Shown: piece after piece, positions 1 through 8,235 of the stretch
Layout of the letters: every line of letters begins with the position of its first letter
How positions within the stretch are numbered: position 1 is the first letter of the stretch
NCBI GenBank assembly: GCA_024681935.1
Contig: JAIKZX010000045.1
Span: forward strand, 1-33,331
Length of the DNA stretch: 33,331 nucleotides
Source of the DNA: Fretibacterium sp.
GTDB taxonomy: Bacteria > Synergistota > Synergistia > Synergistales > Aminobacteriaceae
Reading direction: 5' to 3'
Made by a program: the position numbers and the translations under genes
Notes under the pieces: model-generated
Seen by the model: only the letters and a program-made list of their open reading frames with translations
What the model was told of the DNA's origin: nothing
Database searches by the model: none

Positions 1-59
1 GTGCCGGCCACCAGAGCCAGCGCCATGAATACTCCTGTCCATAACCATAACCGTTTCAT
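1..59 (-). CDS. 5' end of a secreted or membrane protein gene (cut by window edge)
   Basis: Only the first 19 codons are inside the window. They read MKRLWLWTGVFMALALVAG, a basic start followed by a hydrophobic run, which is a typical signal peptide or first membrane segment. A good ribosome binding site (CTGGAGG on the minus strand, 69-75) sits 9 bases before the ATG. A promoter at 113-141 fits it. The product cannot be named from this fragment. Its place downstream of a purine-degradation operon makes a solute-binding protein possible, but that is a guess. Confidence 0.6.
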   Translation of the reverse strand, partial: MKRLWLWTGVFMALALVAG

Positions 60-112
60 CCTCTATCGCCTCCAGGAATCAGATTTGAAAATTTAAGAAA
101 ATTTTCTATTTT

Positions 113-141
113 ATTATCCTCTTGAGACGGGGTAAATGCAA
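113..141 (-). promoter_or_regulatory. sigma70-type promoter for the leftward gene at 1-59
   Basis: On the minus strand there is TTGCAT (136-141) and GATAAT (113-118) with a 17-base spacer, close to the consensus. The predicted start lies about 45 bases before the ATG at 59. A perfect 10-bp palindrome GAAAATTTTC (97-106) lies in the presumed leader. Confidence 0.55.
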
Positions 142-151
142 GGAGGAAAAT

Positions 152-192
152 TGACGTTCGTGCGCTTTAGATGACGTTCATGCAAGTTTAGA
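152..192. repeat. tandem direct repeat upstream of a promoter
   Basis: Two near-identical units lie head to tail. The first is TGACGTTCGTGCGCTTTAGA (152-171). The second, at 172-192, has the same TGACGTTC.TGC start and TTTAGA end with one extra base in between. They lie directly upstream of the -35 box of the leftward promoter at 113-141, where an activator site is expected. Confidence 0.6.
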
Positions 193-318
193 CGGAAAAT
201 CCGAACCCGGACGGAGGGTCGGTCATCCCTCCCCCCGACCATCCCCCCCCCCGGACGCGCGGGGCCTCTAAGCGGCCAGTTCGGTCAGCATCGCCAGAAG
301 GATAAGGCAGCAGCTGAT
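193..318. other. intergenic stretch with poly-C tracts, no gene seen
   Basis: This part of the gap between the leftward partial gene and yqeA has no convincing gene. It holds a C6 run (231-236) and a C10 run (243-252). An open frame on the minus strand (188-427) has unusual composition, no ribosome binding site and runs through the terminator, so it was not called. Confidence 0.5.
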
Positions 319-361
319 AAAAAAATCCCCTGTTTTTGCCGCACAGGACAAAGAACAGGGG
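319..361 (-). terminator. intrinsic terminator of the ygeX-ygeY-ygeW-yqeA operon
   Basis: On the minus strand CCCCTGTT (354-361) pairs with AACAGGGG (327-334). A further inner TTTG/CAAA pairing is possible. The stem is followed by ATTTTTTTA (319-326 and on). This stem plus U-run lies 85 bases after the yqeA stop codon. Confidence 0.8.
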
Positions 362-377
362 AAAAGGGAAAAGGAAG

Positions 378-408
378 TTTTTTCTGACAGAAGACCTGTC
401 AGAAAAAA
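378..408. repeat. perfect 13-bp inverted repeat (hairpin)
   Basis: TTTTTTCTGACAG (378-390) and its exact complement CTGTCAGAAAAAA (396-408) flank a 5-base loop. In both directions the T-run comes first and the A-run last, which is the reverse of an intrinsic terminator. It may serve as an mRNA 3'-end stabiliser or processing site between yqeA and the true terminator. Confidence 0.6.
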
Positions 409-445
409 CAGGGGGCCTCCAAGCCATCTGTCTTTTCAGAAATGA

Positions 446-1393
446 CTACGCCCCCCTGATAATGCGGGTTCCCGTTGTTCCTTTCAGCGCCTCCCGCGCC
501 TTTTGAAGGTGCGTGATGAGGGCGACGCGGTCCGGCCCGGATTTGACAAAGCGGATTCCCGCCTGCACCTTCGGCAGCATGGAGCCGGGGGCGAACTCGC
601 CGTCAGCTATATATTTCTCTGCCTCGGCAACAGTCATAGCATCAAGCCCTTTCTGGTCCGGCTTGCCGAAATGGATTGCCACCTTCTCCACAGCGGTGAG
701 GATCAGAAGCATATCGGCCTCGATGCTCTCCGCCAAAAGCGACGCGGAGAGGTCCTTATCGATGACTGCCGGAACACCAGCCAGATGTCTGCCCTGAGAT
801 ACAACAGGGATGCCGCCGCCCCCGCAGCAGATGACCAGGTGTCCCGCGTCCGCCATGGCGCGGATGGCCTTCAGCTCGATAATCTCCACAGGCCGGGGGG
901 ACGCCACTACGCGCCTGTACCCCCGCCCGGCGTCCTCCTTCACAATCCAGCCGCGCGCGCCGGCCTCCTTCAGCGCCGCCTCCTTCGTCATAAAGCCGCC
1001 GATGGGCTTGGTGGGGTCTTTGAAGGCCGGGTCCTCCGCGTCCACACGCACCTGCGTCACAAGGGAGGCCATGGCCGGTGGCTCCCTGTCCCGGTTCAGA
1101 AACTCCTCGCGCAGGGCATTCTGAATGTCGTAGCCGATGTACGCCTGACTCATGGCGACACACACGGACAGCGGGACAGTGAAGGAGTTGTTGTTCTGCG
1201 AGTATTCCGTCATGGCGTTGTTGATGACGCCCACCTGGGGGCCGTTGCCGTGAACAATCACGACCTCATGACCATCCACAATCAGGTCCACGATAGCCTT
1301 CGTCGTGACCTGGGCCGCCTTGAGCTGTTCGGGAAGAGTGTTGCCCAGGGCGTTTCCGCCGAGGGCAAGCACGATTTTTTTATGTTCGCTCAT
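446..1393 (-). CDS. yqeA: carbamate kinase-like protein YqeA
   Basis: The 315-residue product is a full-length amino acid kinase of the carbamate kinase (ArcC) family. Such enzymes transfer phosphate from carbamoyl phosphate to ADP, giving ATP, CO2 and ammonia. Visible motifs are LGGNAL near residues 11-16, HGNGPQVG at 48-55, a glycine-rich CCGGGGIPV segment, a DKDLSASLLA segment and the late PKVQAG motif. It is the last gene of the leftward operon and its ATG lies 3 bases after the ygeW stop, so the two are probably translationally linked. This placement fits use of the carbamoyl phosphate made by YgeW for substrate-level phosphorylation. No arginine deiminase genes are nearby, so an arginine-catabolic ArcC is less likely. 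Confidence 0.9.
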   Translation of the reverse strand: MSEHKKIVLALGGNALGNTLPEQLKAAQVTTKAIVDLIVDGHEVVIVHGNGPQVGVINNAMTEYSQNNNSFTVPLSVCVAMSQAYIGYDIQNALREEFLNRDREPPAMASLVTQVRVDAEDPAFKDPTKPIGGFMTKEAALKEAGARGWIVKEDAGRGYRRVVASPRPVEIIELKAIRAMADAGHLVICCGGGGIPVVSQGRHLAGVPAVIDKDLSASLLAESIEADMLLILTAVEKVAIHFGKPDQKGLDAMTVAEAEKYIADGEFAPGSMLPKVQAGIRFVKSGPDRVALITHLQKAREALKGTTGTRIIRGA

Positions 1394-1396
1394 GGG

Positions 1397-2593
1397 TTAT
1401 ACCCTGAAGACTCTCTCCTGACCGCGCTTGTCCAGCTTTTGGAGCACTGCCGCCGGGTCCGCGAATCTCTCAAGCAGAATCATGGCCGCGATGACGTAGG
1501 GCTTGAAGCTGGCCTGCTTATACAGCGGGGTCCGGTAACGGTCGAACACGGAGCCGTCCACCTCGCCCTCCCTGCAGGAGACGCCGGAGATGTCCGCGGG
1601 CAGGCAGTGAAGGTAAAGAGCCTTGCCGCCCTTCGTGAGCTTCATCATGTCCTCGGTGCAGGCCCAGTCTTTGTGCCCGGCGTTCTGCTTCAAAAGCTCC
1701 TTCTCCAGCGCGTCGATGCCCGCCTGGTCTCCGTCGCCATAGAGTTTCGTCCGCTTCTCCATGGCGGCGAAGGATGCCCAGGACTTTGGATAGACCACGT
1801 CAGCGTCCTTAAAGGCTTCCTTCATGTCGTTGGTGATGCTGAACGTGCTGCCGGCGGCCTGGGCGTTTTTCTTTGCCACGTCGACCACGCCCGGCATGAC
1901 CTCGTAGCCCCTGGGATGGGCAAGGACAACATCCATTCCCAGCCGCGTGAACAAGCCGATGACACCCTGAGGCACGGAGAGAGGCTTGCCGTAAGAGGGG
2001 GAATAAGCCCAGCTCATAGCAAGCTTCTTGCCCTTCAGTTTTTCAATGCCGCCAAACTCATGAATGACGTGGAGCGCGTCGGCCATGCACTGCGTCGGGT
2101 GGTCGATGTCGCACTGGAGGTTCACCAGCGTGGGCCGCTGCTCCAGAATGCCGTCCTTATGTCCGGCCTCCACCGCGTCCGCTACATCATGCATATACTT
2201 GTTGCCCTTGCCGATGTACATATCATCGCGGATTCCAATGATATCCGCCATGAAGGAGATCATATTCGCCGTCTCGCGCACCGTCTCCCCGTGGGCCACC
2301 TGGGACTTCTTCTCGTCCAGGTCCTGAACCTCCAGCCCCAGAAGATTGCAGGCGGAGGCAAAGGAAAAACGGGTGCGGGTGGAGTTGTCGCGGAAAAGGG
2401 AGATTCCCAGCCCGGAATCAAAAACCTTCGTCGAGATGTTCCGTTCCCGCAGGTTTCTCAGGGCATCGGCCACCGTCCATACAGCCTTGAGCTCGTCGTC
2501 CGTCTTCTCCCATGTCAGGAAAAAATCGTTCTGGTACATCCTGTCGAACCTGAGTCCGTTCAGGGCACTGATATAGTCCTTAAATTCTGCCAT
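1397..2593 (-). CDS. ygeW: YgeW-type transcarbamylase
   Basis: The 398-residue product belongs to the aspartate/ornithine transcarbamylase superfamily and matches the YgeW branch in length and motifs. The carbamoyl-phosphate loop FRDNSTRTRFSF is at about 67-78, with HPTQ at 165-168 and HCLPAD at 329-334. YgeW was long an orphan transcarbamylase whose usual substrates are unknown. In the uric acid degradation cluster of gut anaerobes it is thought to work in the catabolic direction, releasing carbamoyl phosphate from a ureido intermediate. Here it sits between ygeY and yqeA (carbamate kinase), which supports that role. A ribosome binding site AAGGAAG precedes the ATG. The exact substrate is inferred. 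Confidence 0.9.
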   Translation of the reverse strand: MAEFKDYISALNGLRFDRMYQNDFFLTWEKTDDELKAVWTVADALRNLRERNISTKVFDSGLGISLFRDNSTRTRFSFASACNLLGLEVQDLDEKKSQVAHGETVRETANMISFMADIIGIRDDMYIGKGNKYMHDVADAVEAGHKDGILEQRPTLVNLQCDIDHPTQCMADALHVIHEFGGIEKLKGKKLAMSWAYSPSYGKPLSVPQGVIGLFTRLGMDVVLAHPRGYEVMPGVVDVAKKNAQAAGSTFSITNDMKEAFKDADVVYPKSWASFAAMEKRTKLYGDGDQAGIDALEKELLKQNAGHKDWACTEDMMKLTKGGKALYLHCLPADISGVSCREGEVDGSVFDRYRTPLYKQASFKPYVIAAMILLERFADPAAVLQKLDKRGQERVFRV

Positions 2594-2654
2594 TTGTCAT
2601 TGACTTCCTTCCCTATCTTTAAATATTGGCCTTTCCGCACCGGACAGGCAGCGT

Positions 2655-3983
2655 TCAGTCGCAGTAGTACCGGGGCAGGGCCGCGTAAAAGGCCGCGCAG
2701 GTCACAAGATCGTTCTTCCATGTGATTTCGTTGGGGGCGTGGGCCTGAGCCTCCGCGCCGGGACCAAAACCAATCACGGGGATGCCGTTGCGTCCCATGA
2801 TGGAGACGCCGTTGGTCGAGAAGGTCCATTTGTCCAGCAGAGGACGGGCCTCCCGCTCCTTCACGGTCTCCTCGTCGCCGATGCGCTTATCGCCGAAGAG
2901 GTCCGTGTACGCGGCAACGGCAGCTTTGCAGACCTTGTGATCCTCCGGGATGACCCACGTGGGAAAATAACACTCGATGGGATAGACACAGCCCGTGTAG
3001 GAAGGCCTGTCGTAGTGGTACATGGAGACCTTCACGTCGTCGCCGTACTTCTTCACGGCGGGCAGGTCACGGATCTCCTGAAGGCAGGATTCCCAGGTCT
3101 CTCCCGCGGTCATGCGGCGGTCAAGAGACACGGCGCAGGAGTCAGCCACCGCGCAGCGGGAGGGTGATGTGAAGAATATCTCCGAGGCGGTGACGGTGCC
3201 GCGGCCAAGGAACCGCGCTTCCTTCCATTCGGGGTTGTACCTGGGGTTCAGCATCCTGACGAGGCCCCTGATGTCCGTGGACTCGGCGTCGCCGTTATTG
3301 TTGAGGGCGCGCACGTCCCTCAGGATATCGGCCATTTTGAAGATGGCATTGTCGCCGCGCTCAGGGGCGGAGCCGTGACAGGAGACGCCCTTCACGTCGA
3401 TGCGGATCTCCATGCGGCCCCGCTGCCCGCGGTAGAGCCCTCCGTCCGTAGGCTCGGAGGAGACAACGAAGGCCGGCCTGATCCTGTCCTCCTTGCAGAT
3501 GTACTCCCAGCAGAGCCCGTCGCAGTCCTCCTCCTGGACCGTGCCCACAACCATGACCTTATATTTGCTGTTGAGGAGTCCCAGATCCTTCATAATCTTT
3601 GCGGCGTAGACCGCGGAGACCGTGCCGCCAAGCTGGTCGGAGACACCGCGCCCGCCGATCCGGTGTTCGTCCTCAAAGCCCTCGTAGGGGTCGAACTTCC
3701 AGTTGTCCCGGTTCCCAATGCCGACTGTGTCGATGTGGCCGTCAAAGGCAATCAGGGTGGGGCCGTTTCCGATGAAGCCCATGACGTTCCCCTGGGGATC
3801 GACCTTCACCTCGTCGAAACCCACCTTCTCCATCTCCGCCTTAATGACGGCGACATGATCGGCCTCACCCGCGGACTCCCCCGGGTGCTTCACAATGGCA
3901 CGGAGGAACGCGGTCATATCCGCACGATAACCCTCCGCCGCCGCTTTGATCTTCTTCAGTTCATCCTGCGTCAGCTTGCCCAT
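2655..3983 (-). CDS. ygeY: YgeY-family M20 metallohydrolase
   Basis: The 442-residue product is an M20-type zinc hydrolase (the ArgE/DapE/carboxypeptidase G2 group), of the YgeY subfamily once called selenium-metabolism hydrolase. Metal-binding motifs are in order: FDGHIDTVG with H83 and D85, [10 protein letters not shown] with D116, VQEEDCDG with catalytic and metal glutamates at about 151-152, SSEPTDG with E177, and the dimerisation-domain motif [13 protein letters not shown] with H203. A late [13 protein letters not shown] supplies the last histidine. Such enzymes hydrolyse amide or ureido bonds of small N-acyl amino acids. In this operon a ring-opened purine fragment is the plausible substrate. 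A strong GAGGAG site precedes the ATG, 29 bases after ygeX. Confidence 0.9.
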   Translation of the reverse strand: MGKLTQDELKKIKAAAEGYRADMTAFLRAIVKHPGESAGEADHVAVIKAEMEKVGFDEVKVDPQGNVMGFIGNGPTLIAFDGHIDTVGIGNRDNWKFDPYEGFEDEHRIGGRGVSDQLGGTVSAVYAAKIMKDLGLLNSKYKVMVVGTVQEEDCDGLCWEYICKEDRIRPAFVVSSEPTDGGLYRGQRGRMEIRIDVKGVSCHGSAPERGDNAIFKMADILRDVRALNNNGDAESTDIRGLVRMLNPRYNPEWKEARFLGRGTVTASEIFFTSPSRCAVADSCAVSLDRRMTAGETWESCLQEIRDLPAVKKYGDDVKVSMYHYDRPSYTGCVYPIECYFPTWVIPEDHKVCKAAVAAYTDLFGDKRIGDEETVKEREARPLLDKWTFSTNGVSIMGRNGIPVIGFGPGAEAQAHAPNEITWKNDLVTCAAFYAALPRYYCD

Positions 3984-4012
3984 AATGTTCTCCTCTTTTT
4001 AAAAAAATGAGC

Positions 4013-5212
4013 TTAACGCTCTTTCGCTTCCCACACGATATTTTGCCAGCGCTCCGGGTCTGTGTCACCCTCCGTTGAGAAGAGCAAAACTCTGGAATCC
4101 CGGTCCAGTTTGAGCGCCTTGCGAAGTTCCTGGCAGTCATCGCATTTCATGATGGAAGCCAGCGCGCCGAAGGGGGCGGCTCCGGACTCCCCGGAGGTGA
4201 CCTGCGCGTCACCCTTCAGCGGAGCGGCCAGCATTCTCATTCCCCGCGCCGCCACGGGGTCCTCGGCAGAGATAAAACAGGTTACATGATTTTTAAGGAT
4301 GTCCCATGAGGTGATGTTGGGCTCTCCGCAGGCAAGGCCGGCCATGATGGTGTCCATGTCGCCCTCAACAATGCGGGGCTTTCCATCCCCCGCGACGGCT
4401 CCCTTGTAGAGGCACGCCGCCGCCGCCGCCTCAACCACAACCATGACGGGGGGATTATCTTTATAAAGATTGGAGAAGAACCCCACCATGGCCCCGGCGA
4501 GGGAGCCCACGCCGGCCTGGACAAAGATATGCGTGGGGCGCCCGCCAAACTGCTCCGCGGCCTCGGAGGCCATGGTGCCGTAGCCCTGCATAATCCACGC
4601 GGGTATCTTCTCATATCCCTCCCAGGCCGTGTCCTGCACCACCACGCCGTGCCCTCCCTTTGAGTTCTCCTCTTCGGCAAGCTTTGCCGCCTGGCGCACG
4701 CATTCGTCGTAGTTCACGTCGGATATCCACGCCTTCGCATTCTCGGCAAGGATATTGTTCAGGCGCGTCTGGGTTGAGCCCCTGGGCATGATGATAACAG
4801 CCTTCTGCCCAAGCTGGTTGGCCGCCCAGGCCACCCCGCGCCCGTGGTTGCCGTCCGTAGCGGAGAAGAAGGTAGCCGAGCCAAATTTCTTCTTCAGTTC
4901 TTCGCTCTTCAGGACATTATAAGGGAGCTCCGACACGTCCACGCCAATCTCTTCTGCGATATAACGGGCTATGGAATAAGAACCGCCCAGAACCTTAAAG
5001 GCATTCAGCCCAAAGCGCCAGGATTCATCTTTGATTTTAACCGCGCCGAGGCCAAGATACTCCGCCATCTTCGAGAGATCCGCCATCGGCGTCACCGAAT
5101 ATTGCGGGAAACTCTCATGGAACTTTCGGGCCTTTGCCACTTCCCCAACGGACATGACAGAAAGGTTTTTATCCCCGGTTTTGGGCATCCGGTTCATGAC
5201 CCATTTCAACAT
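4013..5212 (-). CDS. ygeX: 2,3-diaminopropionate ammonia-lyase
   Basis: The 399-residue product is a PLP enzyme of fold type II (the tryptophan synthase beta group). It matches diaminopropionate ammonia-lyase (DpaL/YgeX), which converts 2,3-diaminopropionate to pyruvate and two ammonia. The PLP lysine is K73 in the family motif RFGLNAFKVLGGSY. The phosphate/PLP-contact segment DGNHGRG is at 120-126 and a glycine-rich GVGSLAGAMVG loop follows. It is the first gene of the leftward operon and would give the carbon end product (pyruvate) of the pathway. An earlier methionine is absent, and the ATG at 5212 lies just inside the divergent intergenic region. Confidence 0.93.
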   Translation of the reverse strand: MLKWVMNRMPKTGDKNLSVMSVGEVAKARKFHESFPQYSVTPMADLSKMAEYLGLGAVKIKDESWRFGLNAFKVLGGSYSIARYIAEEIGVDVSELPYNVLKSEELKKKFGSATFFSATDGNHGRGVAWAANQLGQKAVIIMPRGSTQTRLNNILAENAKAWISDVNYDECVRQAAKLAEEENSKGGHGVVVQDTAWEGYEKIPAWIMQGYGTMASEAAEQFGGRPTHIFVQAGVGSLAGAMVGFFSNLYKDNPPVMVVVEAAAAACLYKGAVAGDGKPRIVEGDMDTIMAGLACGEPNITSWDILKNHVTCFISAEDPVAARGMRMLAAPLKGDAQVTSGESGAAPFGALASIMKCDDCQELRKALKLDRDSRVLLFSTEGDTDPERWQNIVWEAKER

Positions 5213-5256
5213 CGATATCCCCCTTTTGATTTAATTCCGACGGTGCTGCTGCTCAT

Positions 5257-5272
5257 TATATTATATAATATA
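5257..5272. promoter_or_regulatory. AT-only palindrome in the divergent promoter region
   Basis: A perfect 16-bp palindrome TATATTATATAATATA lies in the 90-base gap between the divergent starts of ygeX (5212) and the symporter (5303). It contains TATAAT-like -10 sequences for both directions (for example 5264-5269 forward, 5260-5265 reverse). No good -35 box is visible for either, which suggests activator-dependent or mutually exclusive promoters. Confidence 0.5.
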
Positions 5273-5302
5273 CCCAACTTTGTTACAGAAAGGGGTATTG
5301 TC

Positions 5303-6772
5303 ATGCAGGCAAATCTTATGGTCATTTCCATCGTCGTGGCGTACATGCTGTTTATGTTGTGGATTGGCTGGTACTCCTCAACAAAAGTCCGCAGCAACAC
5401 GGACTTCATGGTGGCTGGACGCCGGCTTGGCCCGCTCATGATGGCGGGGACCCTGGCCGCGACGGAAATTGGCGGAGGCAGCTCGCTGGGCGTGGTGCAG
5501 AATGGAATGTCCGGCTTCGGCCTGAGCGCGTCGTGGTACATCGCCACGATGGGGCTGGCCTTCATCGTCCTGAGCTTCATCGCGCCAAAGTTCCGCCTGT
5601 CCGAGGTCAAGACCGTCCCTGAGTACTTCCGCAGAAGGTACGGAAAGGAGTGCGGCTTCATCACCTCCATCATCATGCTGCTGCCGCTCATTGGCCTCAC
5701 GGCGGGTCAGATCATCGCGTCGGCGGTTATCTGCTCCACCATGCTGGGCATCAGCTACTCCACGGCAGTCATCCTGATTTCAGTCATCATCACGCTATAC
5801 TCTGTCATGGGCGGCCTCTGGAGCGTCACCATGACGGATAACGTGCAGGTATTCCTGATTGTCGCCGGCATGATTATCGCCATTCCCTTCGCTCTGAACT
5901 TCGCCGGGGGCTGGGACGCGGTGGTTGCCAATATCCCGGAGGGGACGCTTGCGCTGTTTGACGGCCCCGGCAAGAGCTATAGAATCATGGACATCGTCTC
6001 GCTGACGGTGATGTACGTCGCCACCTTCGCCGTGGGGCAGGAGGCCGTCTCCCGCTTCTACGCCGCAAAGGACGGCCAGTCCGCAAAGGCGGGCGCGTGG
6101 TGGGCCGCAATCATCAACTTCATCTATGCCTTCATCCCCACAATCCTGGGAATCATCATGCTCGCCCTGATCAACATGGGCAAGTTCAACGCCTCCGATT
6201 TCGCCAGCGTGGGCGCGCGCTACGCTCTGCCCGTCCTCGCCATTGAGGTTATGCCTGCCGCTATCTGCGGGCTCCTGTTTGCCGGCATTATCTCCGCAAC
6301 GATGTCCTCCGCAGACTCCGACCTTCTGGGCGCAGGGGCCATCTTTTCCAACGACATCTACAAGCAGTTCATCAAAAAGGACGCAACCAGCAAGGAAGTC
6401 ATGCGCGTCACTCAGATCACAATGGTGCTGGTGGGGCTCATCTCCATGTTCATCGCGCTCTACAACACCCAGAGCATCGTCACCATCCTGATGTTCAGCT
6501 TCACGCTTCGCGCGGCCGGTTCCCTGTTCCCGTATATCATCGGGATGTACTGGGACAGGGCCTCGAAGGCCGGAACCATCGCCTCCCTCATCGCGGGGAC
6601 GGTGATGGTGGTGTACCTGGAGAGGATCTCGGGCGGAAATCTCTTTGGGATGCACATCAGCCAGCCGATCATTCCGGGGCTGGCCGCGGGCCTGGTCTTC
6701 TTCATCCTGTTCTCCTACCTCATGCCGCCGGCAGAGAGGACAACGGAACTTGCGGCCGAGGAAGATATTTAG
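5303..6772 (+). CDS. sodium:solute symporter (SSS/SLC5 family)
   Basis: The 489-residue protein is a polytopic membrane transporter of the SSS family, with about 13 hydrophobic segments. Family features are the early GRRLGPLMMAGTLAATEIGGGS stretch (TM2/sodium site), VPEYFRRRYG after TM4, and AGIISATMSSADSDLL in the TM8 region, whose adjacent serines bind Na+ in characterised members. The start is ATG 5303 with an AAGGGG ribosome site at 5289-5294. The frame stays open upstream to 4844, but that part is antisense to ygeX. Divergent from the catabolic operon and followed by ssnA, it is the only transporter in the locus, so import of the purine or ureide substrate is likely. E. coli uses NCS2 carriers instead. 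Confidence 0.9.
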   Translation: MQANLMVISIVVAYMLFMLWIGWYSSTKVRSNTDFMVAGRRLGPLMMAGTLAATEIGGGSSLGVVQNGMSGFGLSASWYIATMGLAFIVLSFIAPKFRLSEVKTVPEYFRRRYGKECGFITSIIMLLPLIGLTAGQIIASAVICSTMLGISYSTAVILISVIITLYSVMGGLWSVTMTDNVQVFLIVAGMIIAIPFALNFAGGWDAVVANIPEGTLALFDGPGKSYRIMDIVSLTVMYVATFAVGQEAVSRFYAAKDGQSAKAGAWWAAIINFIYAFIPTILGIIMLALINMGKFNASDFASVGARYALPVLAIEVMPAAICGLLFAGIISATMSSADSDLLGAGAIFSNDIYKQFIKKDATSKEVMRVTQITMVLVGLISMFIALYNTQSIVTILMFSFTLRAAGSLFPYIIGMYWDRASKAGTIASLIAGTVMVVYLERISGGNLFGMHISQPIIPGLAAGLVFFILFSYLMPPAERTTELAAEEDI

Positions 6773-6830
6773 TCTTTTTCATCCATAACGCGCGGATATA
6801 GTCAAAATCAATCGCTCGCTGTGCGGGCCT

Positions 6831-6861
6831 GTCATCCCCGGAGCGTTTCTCCGGGGATGAC
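6831..6861 (+). repeat. perfect 13-bp hairpin upstream of ssnA
   Basis: GTCATCCCCGGAG (6831-6843) and CTCCGGGGATGAC (6849-6861) form a perfect GC-rich stem with loop CGTTT, in the 115-base gap between the symporter and ssnA. No U-run follows, so it is not a standard intrinsic terminator. It could attenuate, or mark mRNA processing, between the transporter and the enzyme genes. Confidence 0.65.
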
Positions 6862-6887
6862 GTTAATGCGGCAAGGGGGGAAACGCT

Positions 6888-8216
6888 GTGTTAGTTATTG
6901 CCAATGGAAAGGTTGTCACCCGAAACCCCGAACAGCCCTTCATTGAGGACGGGGCCGTCGTCCTCGATGGAAACAGCATCCTGGAGGTTGGGGGCTCCGG
7001 CCTGCGTGAAAAATACGCCGGCGCCGAATTCATCGACGCCCGGGGCGGGGTCATCATGCCAGCCTTCATCAACACCCACGAGCATATCTACTCGGCCATG
7101 GCGCGGGGCCTGTCCATTAAGGGATACGCCCCCAGGGGATTTCTCGACATCCTTGACGGACAGTGGTGGACGATTGACCGTCACCTCAACAACGGGCTCA
7201 CGAAGCTCAGCGCGCTGGAAACCTATGTGGAGTGCATCAAAAATGGCGTGACGACCCTGTTTGACCACCACGCAAGTTTTGGGGAGATTGCCGGCTCCCT
7301 CTTTGCCATTGAGGAAGCCGCAAAGGAAACAGGGGTGCGGAGCTGCCTCTGCTACGAGATATCCGACCGCGACGGCGAGGAAAAGATGAGGGCCGCCGTG
7401 AAGGAAAACGTGGACTTTGCCCGTCACGCCCTGGCCGACAACTCGGACATGATTGCCGGCATGATGGGGATGCACGCCAGCTTCACCCTCTCCGACAAGA
7501 CCATGGAACTGTGCCGGCAGGAGAAGCCGGATGAAATCGGCTGTCACATCCATGTGGCGGAGGGGATACTGGATCTGCAGGAGTGCCTGGCGAAACATTC
7601 AAAGCGCATCGTGGACCGTCTCTACGATTGGGACATACTGGGACCCAAGACGCTGCTGGCGCACTGCATCTACGTCAACCCCCACGAGATCGCCCTGATC
7701 AAAGACACCGGGACCATGACAGTACACAACCCGGAGTCCAACATGGGCAACGCCTGCGGCTGCCCCCCCACGATGGAGCTGGTCCATCAGGGCATCGTCA
7801 CCGGGCTGGGAACGGACGGCTACACCCACGATATGATCGAGTCCTGGAAGGTGGCAAACATCCTGCACAAGCACCACCTGTGCGACCCCGGCGCGGCGTG
7901 GGGCGAAGTGCCGGAAATGCTGTTTAAACACAACGCCACAATTGCAAACCGTTACTTCAGGAAAAAGCTCGGCGTCCTGGAAAAAGGCGCAGCAGCAGAC
8001 GTCATCGTGGCGGACTATATTGCCCCAACTCCGCTAAACGGCGCCAATATCAACGGGCATATCCTCTTTGGCATGAACGGCCGCTCCGTCGTCACAACCA
8101 TAGCCAACGGCCGCGTGCTGATGAAGGACCGCGTATTGCAGCATATCGACGAAGAGGCGGTCATGGCCCACGTCCGTGAGGGGGCGGAACGGCTGTGGCG
8201 CAGCATCAACGGCTGA
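6888..8216 (+). CDS. ssnA: SsnA-type amidohydrolase
   Basis: The 442-residue product equals the family length and is a metal-dependent amidohydrolase related to guanine/adenine deaminase-type and chlorohydrolase enzymes. It has the HxH motif INTHEHIYSAMARG (H64, H66), HIHVAEG (H222, E225), LLAHCIYV (H259) and GLGTDGYTHDM (D310), so the full catalytic set is present. It starts with GTG behind a strong AAGGGGGGAA site. SsnA is part of the conserved uric acid/purine degradation set and probably hydrolyses a ring of the reduced purine. It is followed by ygfK after only 19 bases, so both are co-transcribed. Which ring bond is cut cannot be read from the sequence. Confidence 0.9.
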   Translation: MLVIANGKVVTRNPEQPFIEDGAVVLDGNSILEVGGSGLREKYAGAEFIDARGGVIMPAFINTHEHIYSAMARGLSIKGYAPRGFLDILDGQWWTIDRHLNNGLTKLSALETYVECIKNGVTTLFDHHASFGEIAGSLFAIEEAAKETGVRSCLCYEISDRDGEEKMRAAVKENVDFARHALADNSDMIAGMMGMHASFTLSDKTMELCRQEKPDEIGCHIHVAEGILDLQECLAKHSKRIVDRLYDWDILGPKTLLAHCIYVNPHEIALIKDTGTMTVHNPESNMGNACGCPPTMELVHQGIVTGLGTDGYTHDMIESWKVANILHKHHLCDPGAAWGEVPEMLFKHNATIANRYFRKKLGVLEKGAAADVIVADYIAPTPLNGANINGHILFGMNGRSVVTTIANGRVLMKDRVLQHIDEEAVMAHVREGAERLWRSING

Positions 8217-8235
8217 CAAAAGGGGGGAAAAGACA

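Noticed and set aside
378-408. Calling the 13-bp hairpin a terminator
   Set aside because: The T-run precedes and the A-run follows the stem on both strands; the real stem plus U-run is at 319-361.
188-427. 79-codon frame on the minus strand after yqeA
   Set aside because: No ribosome site, it reads through the terminator and poly-C tracts, and the composition (FPFPLFF, RGGGWSGGGM) is not protein-like.
503-2725. Very long forward open frame opposite yqeA, ygeW and the end of ygeY
   Set aside because: It is antisense to three well-recognised genes, has low-complexity His/Arg/Val-rich composition typical of GC-rich shadow frames, and resembles no family.
4844-5302. N-terminal extension of the symporter frame
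   Set aside because: It overlaps ygeX in antisense. The family start and ribosome site both point to ATG 5303.
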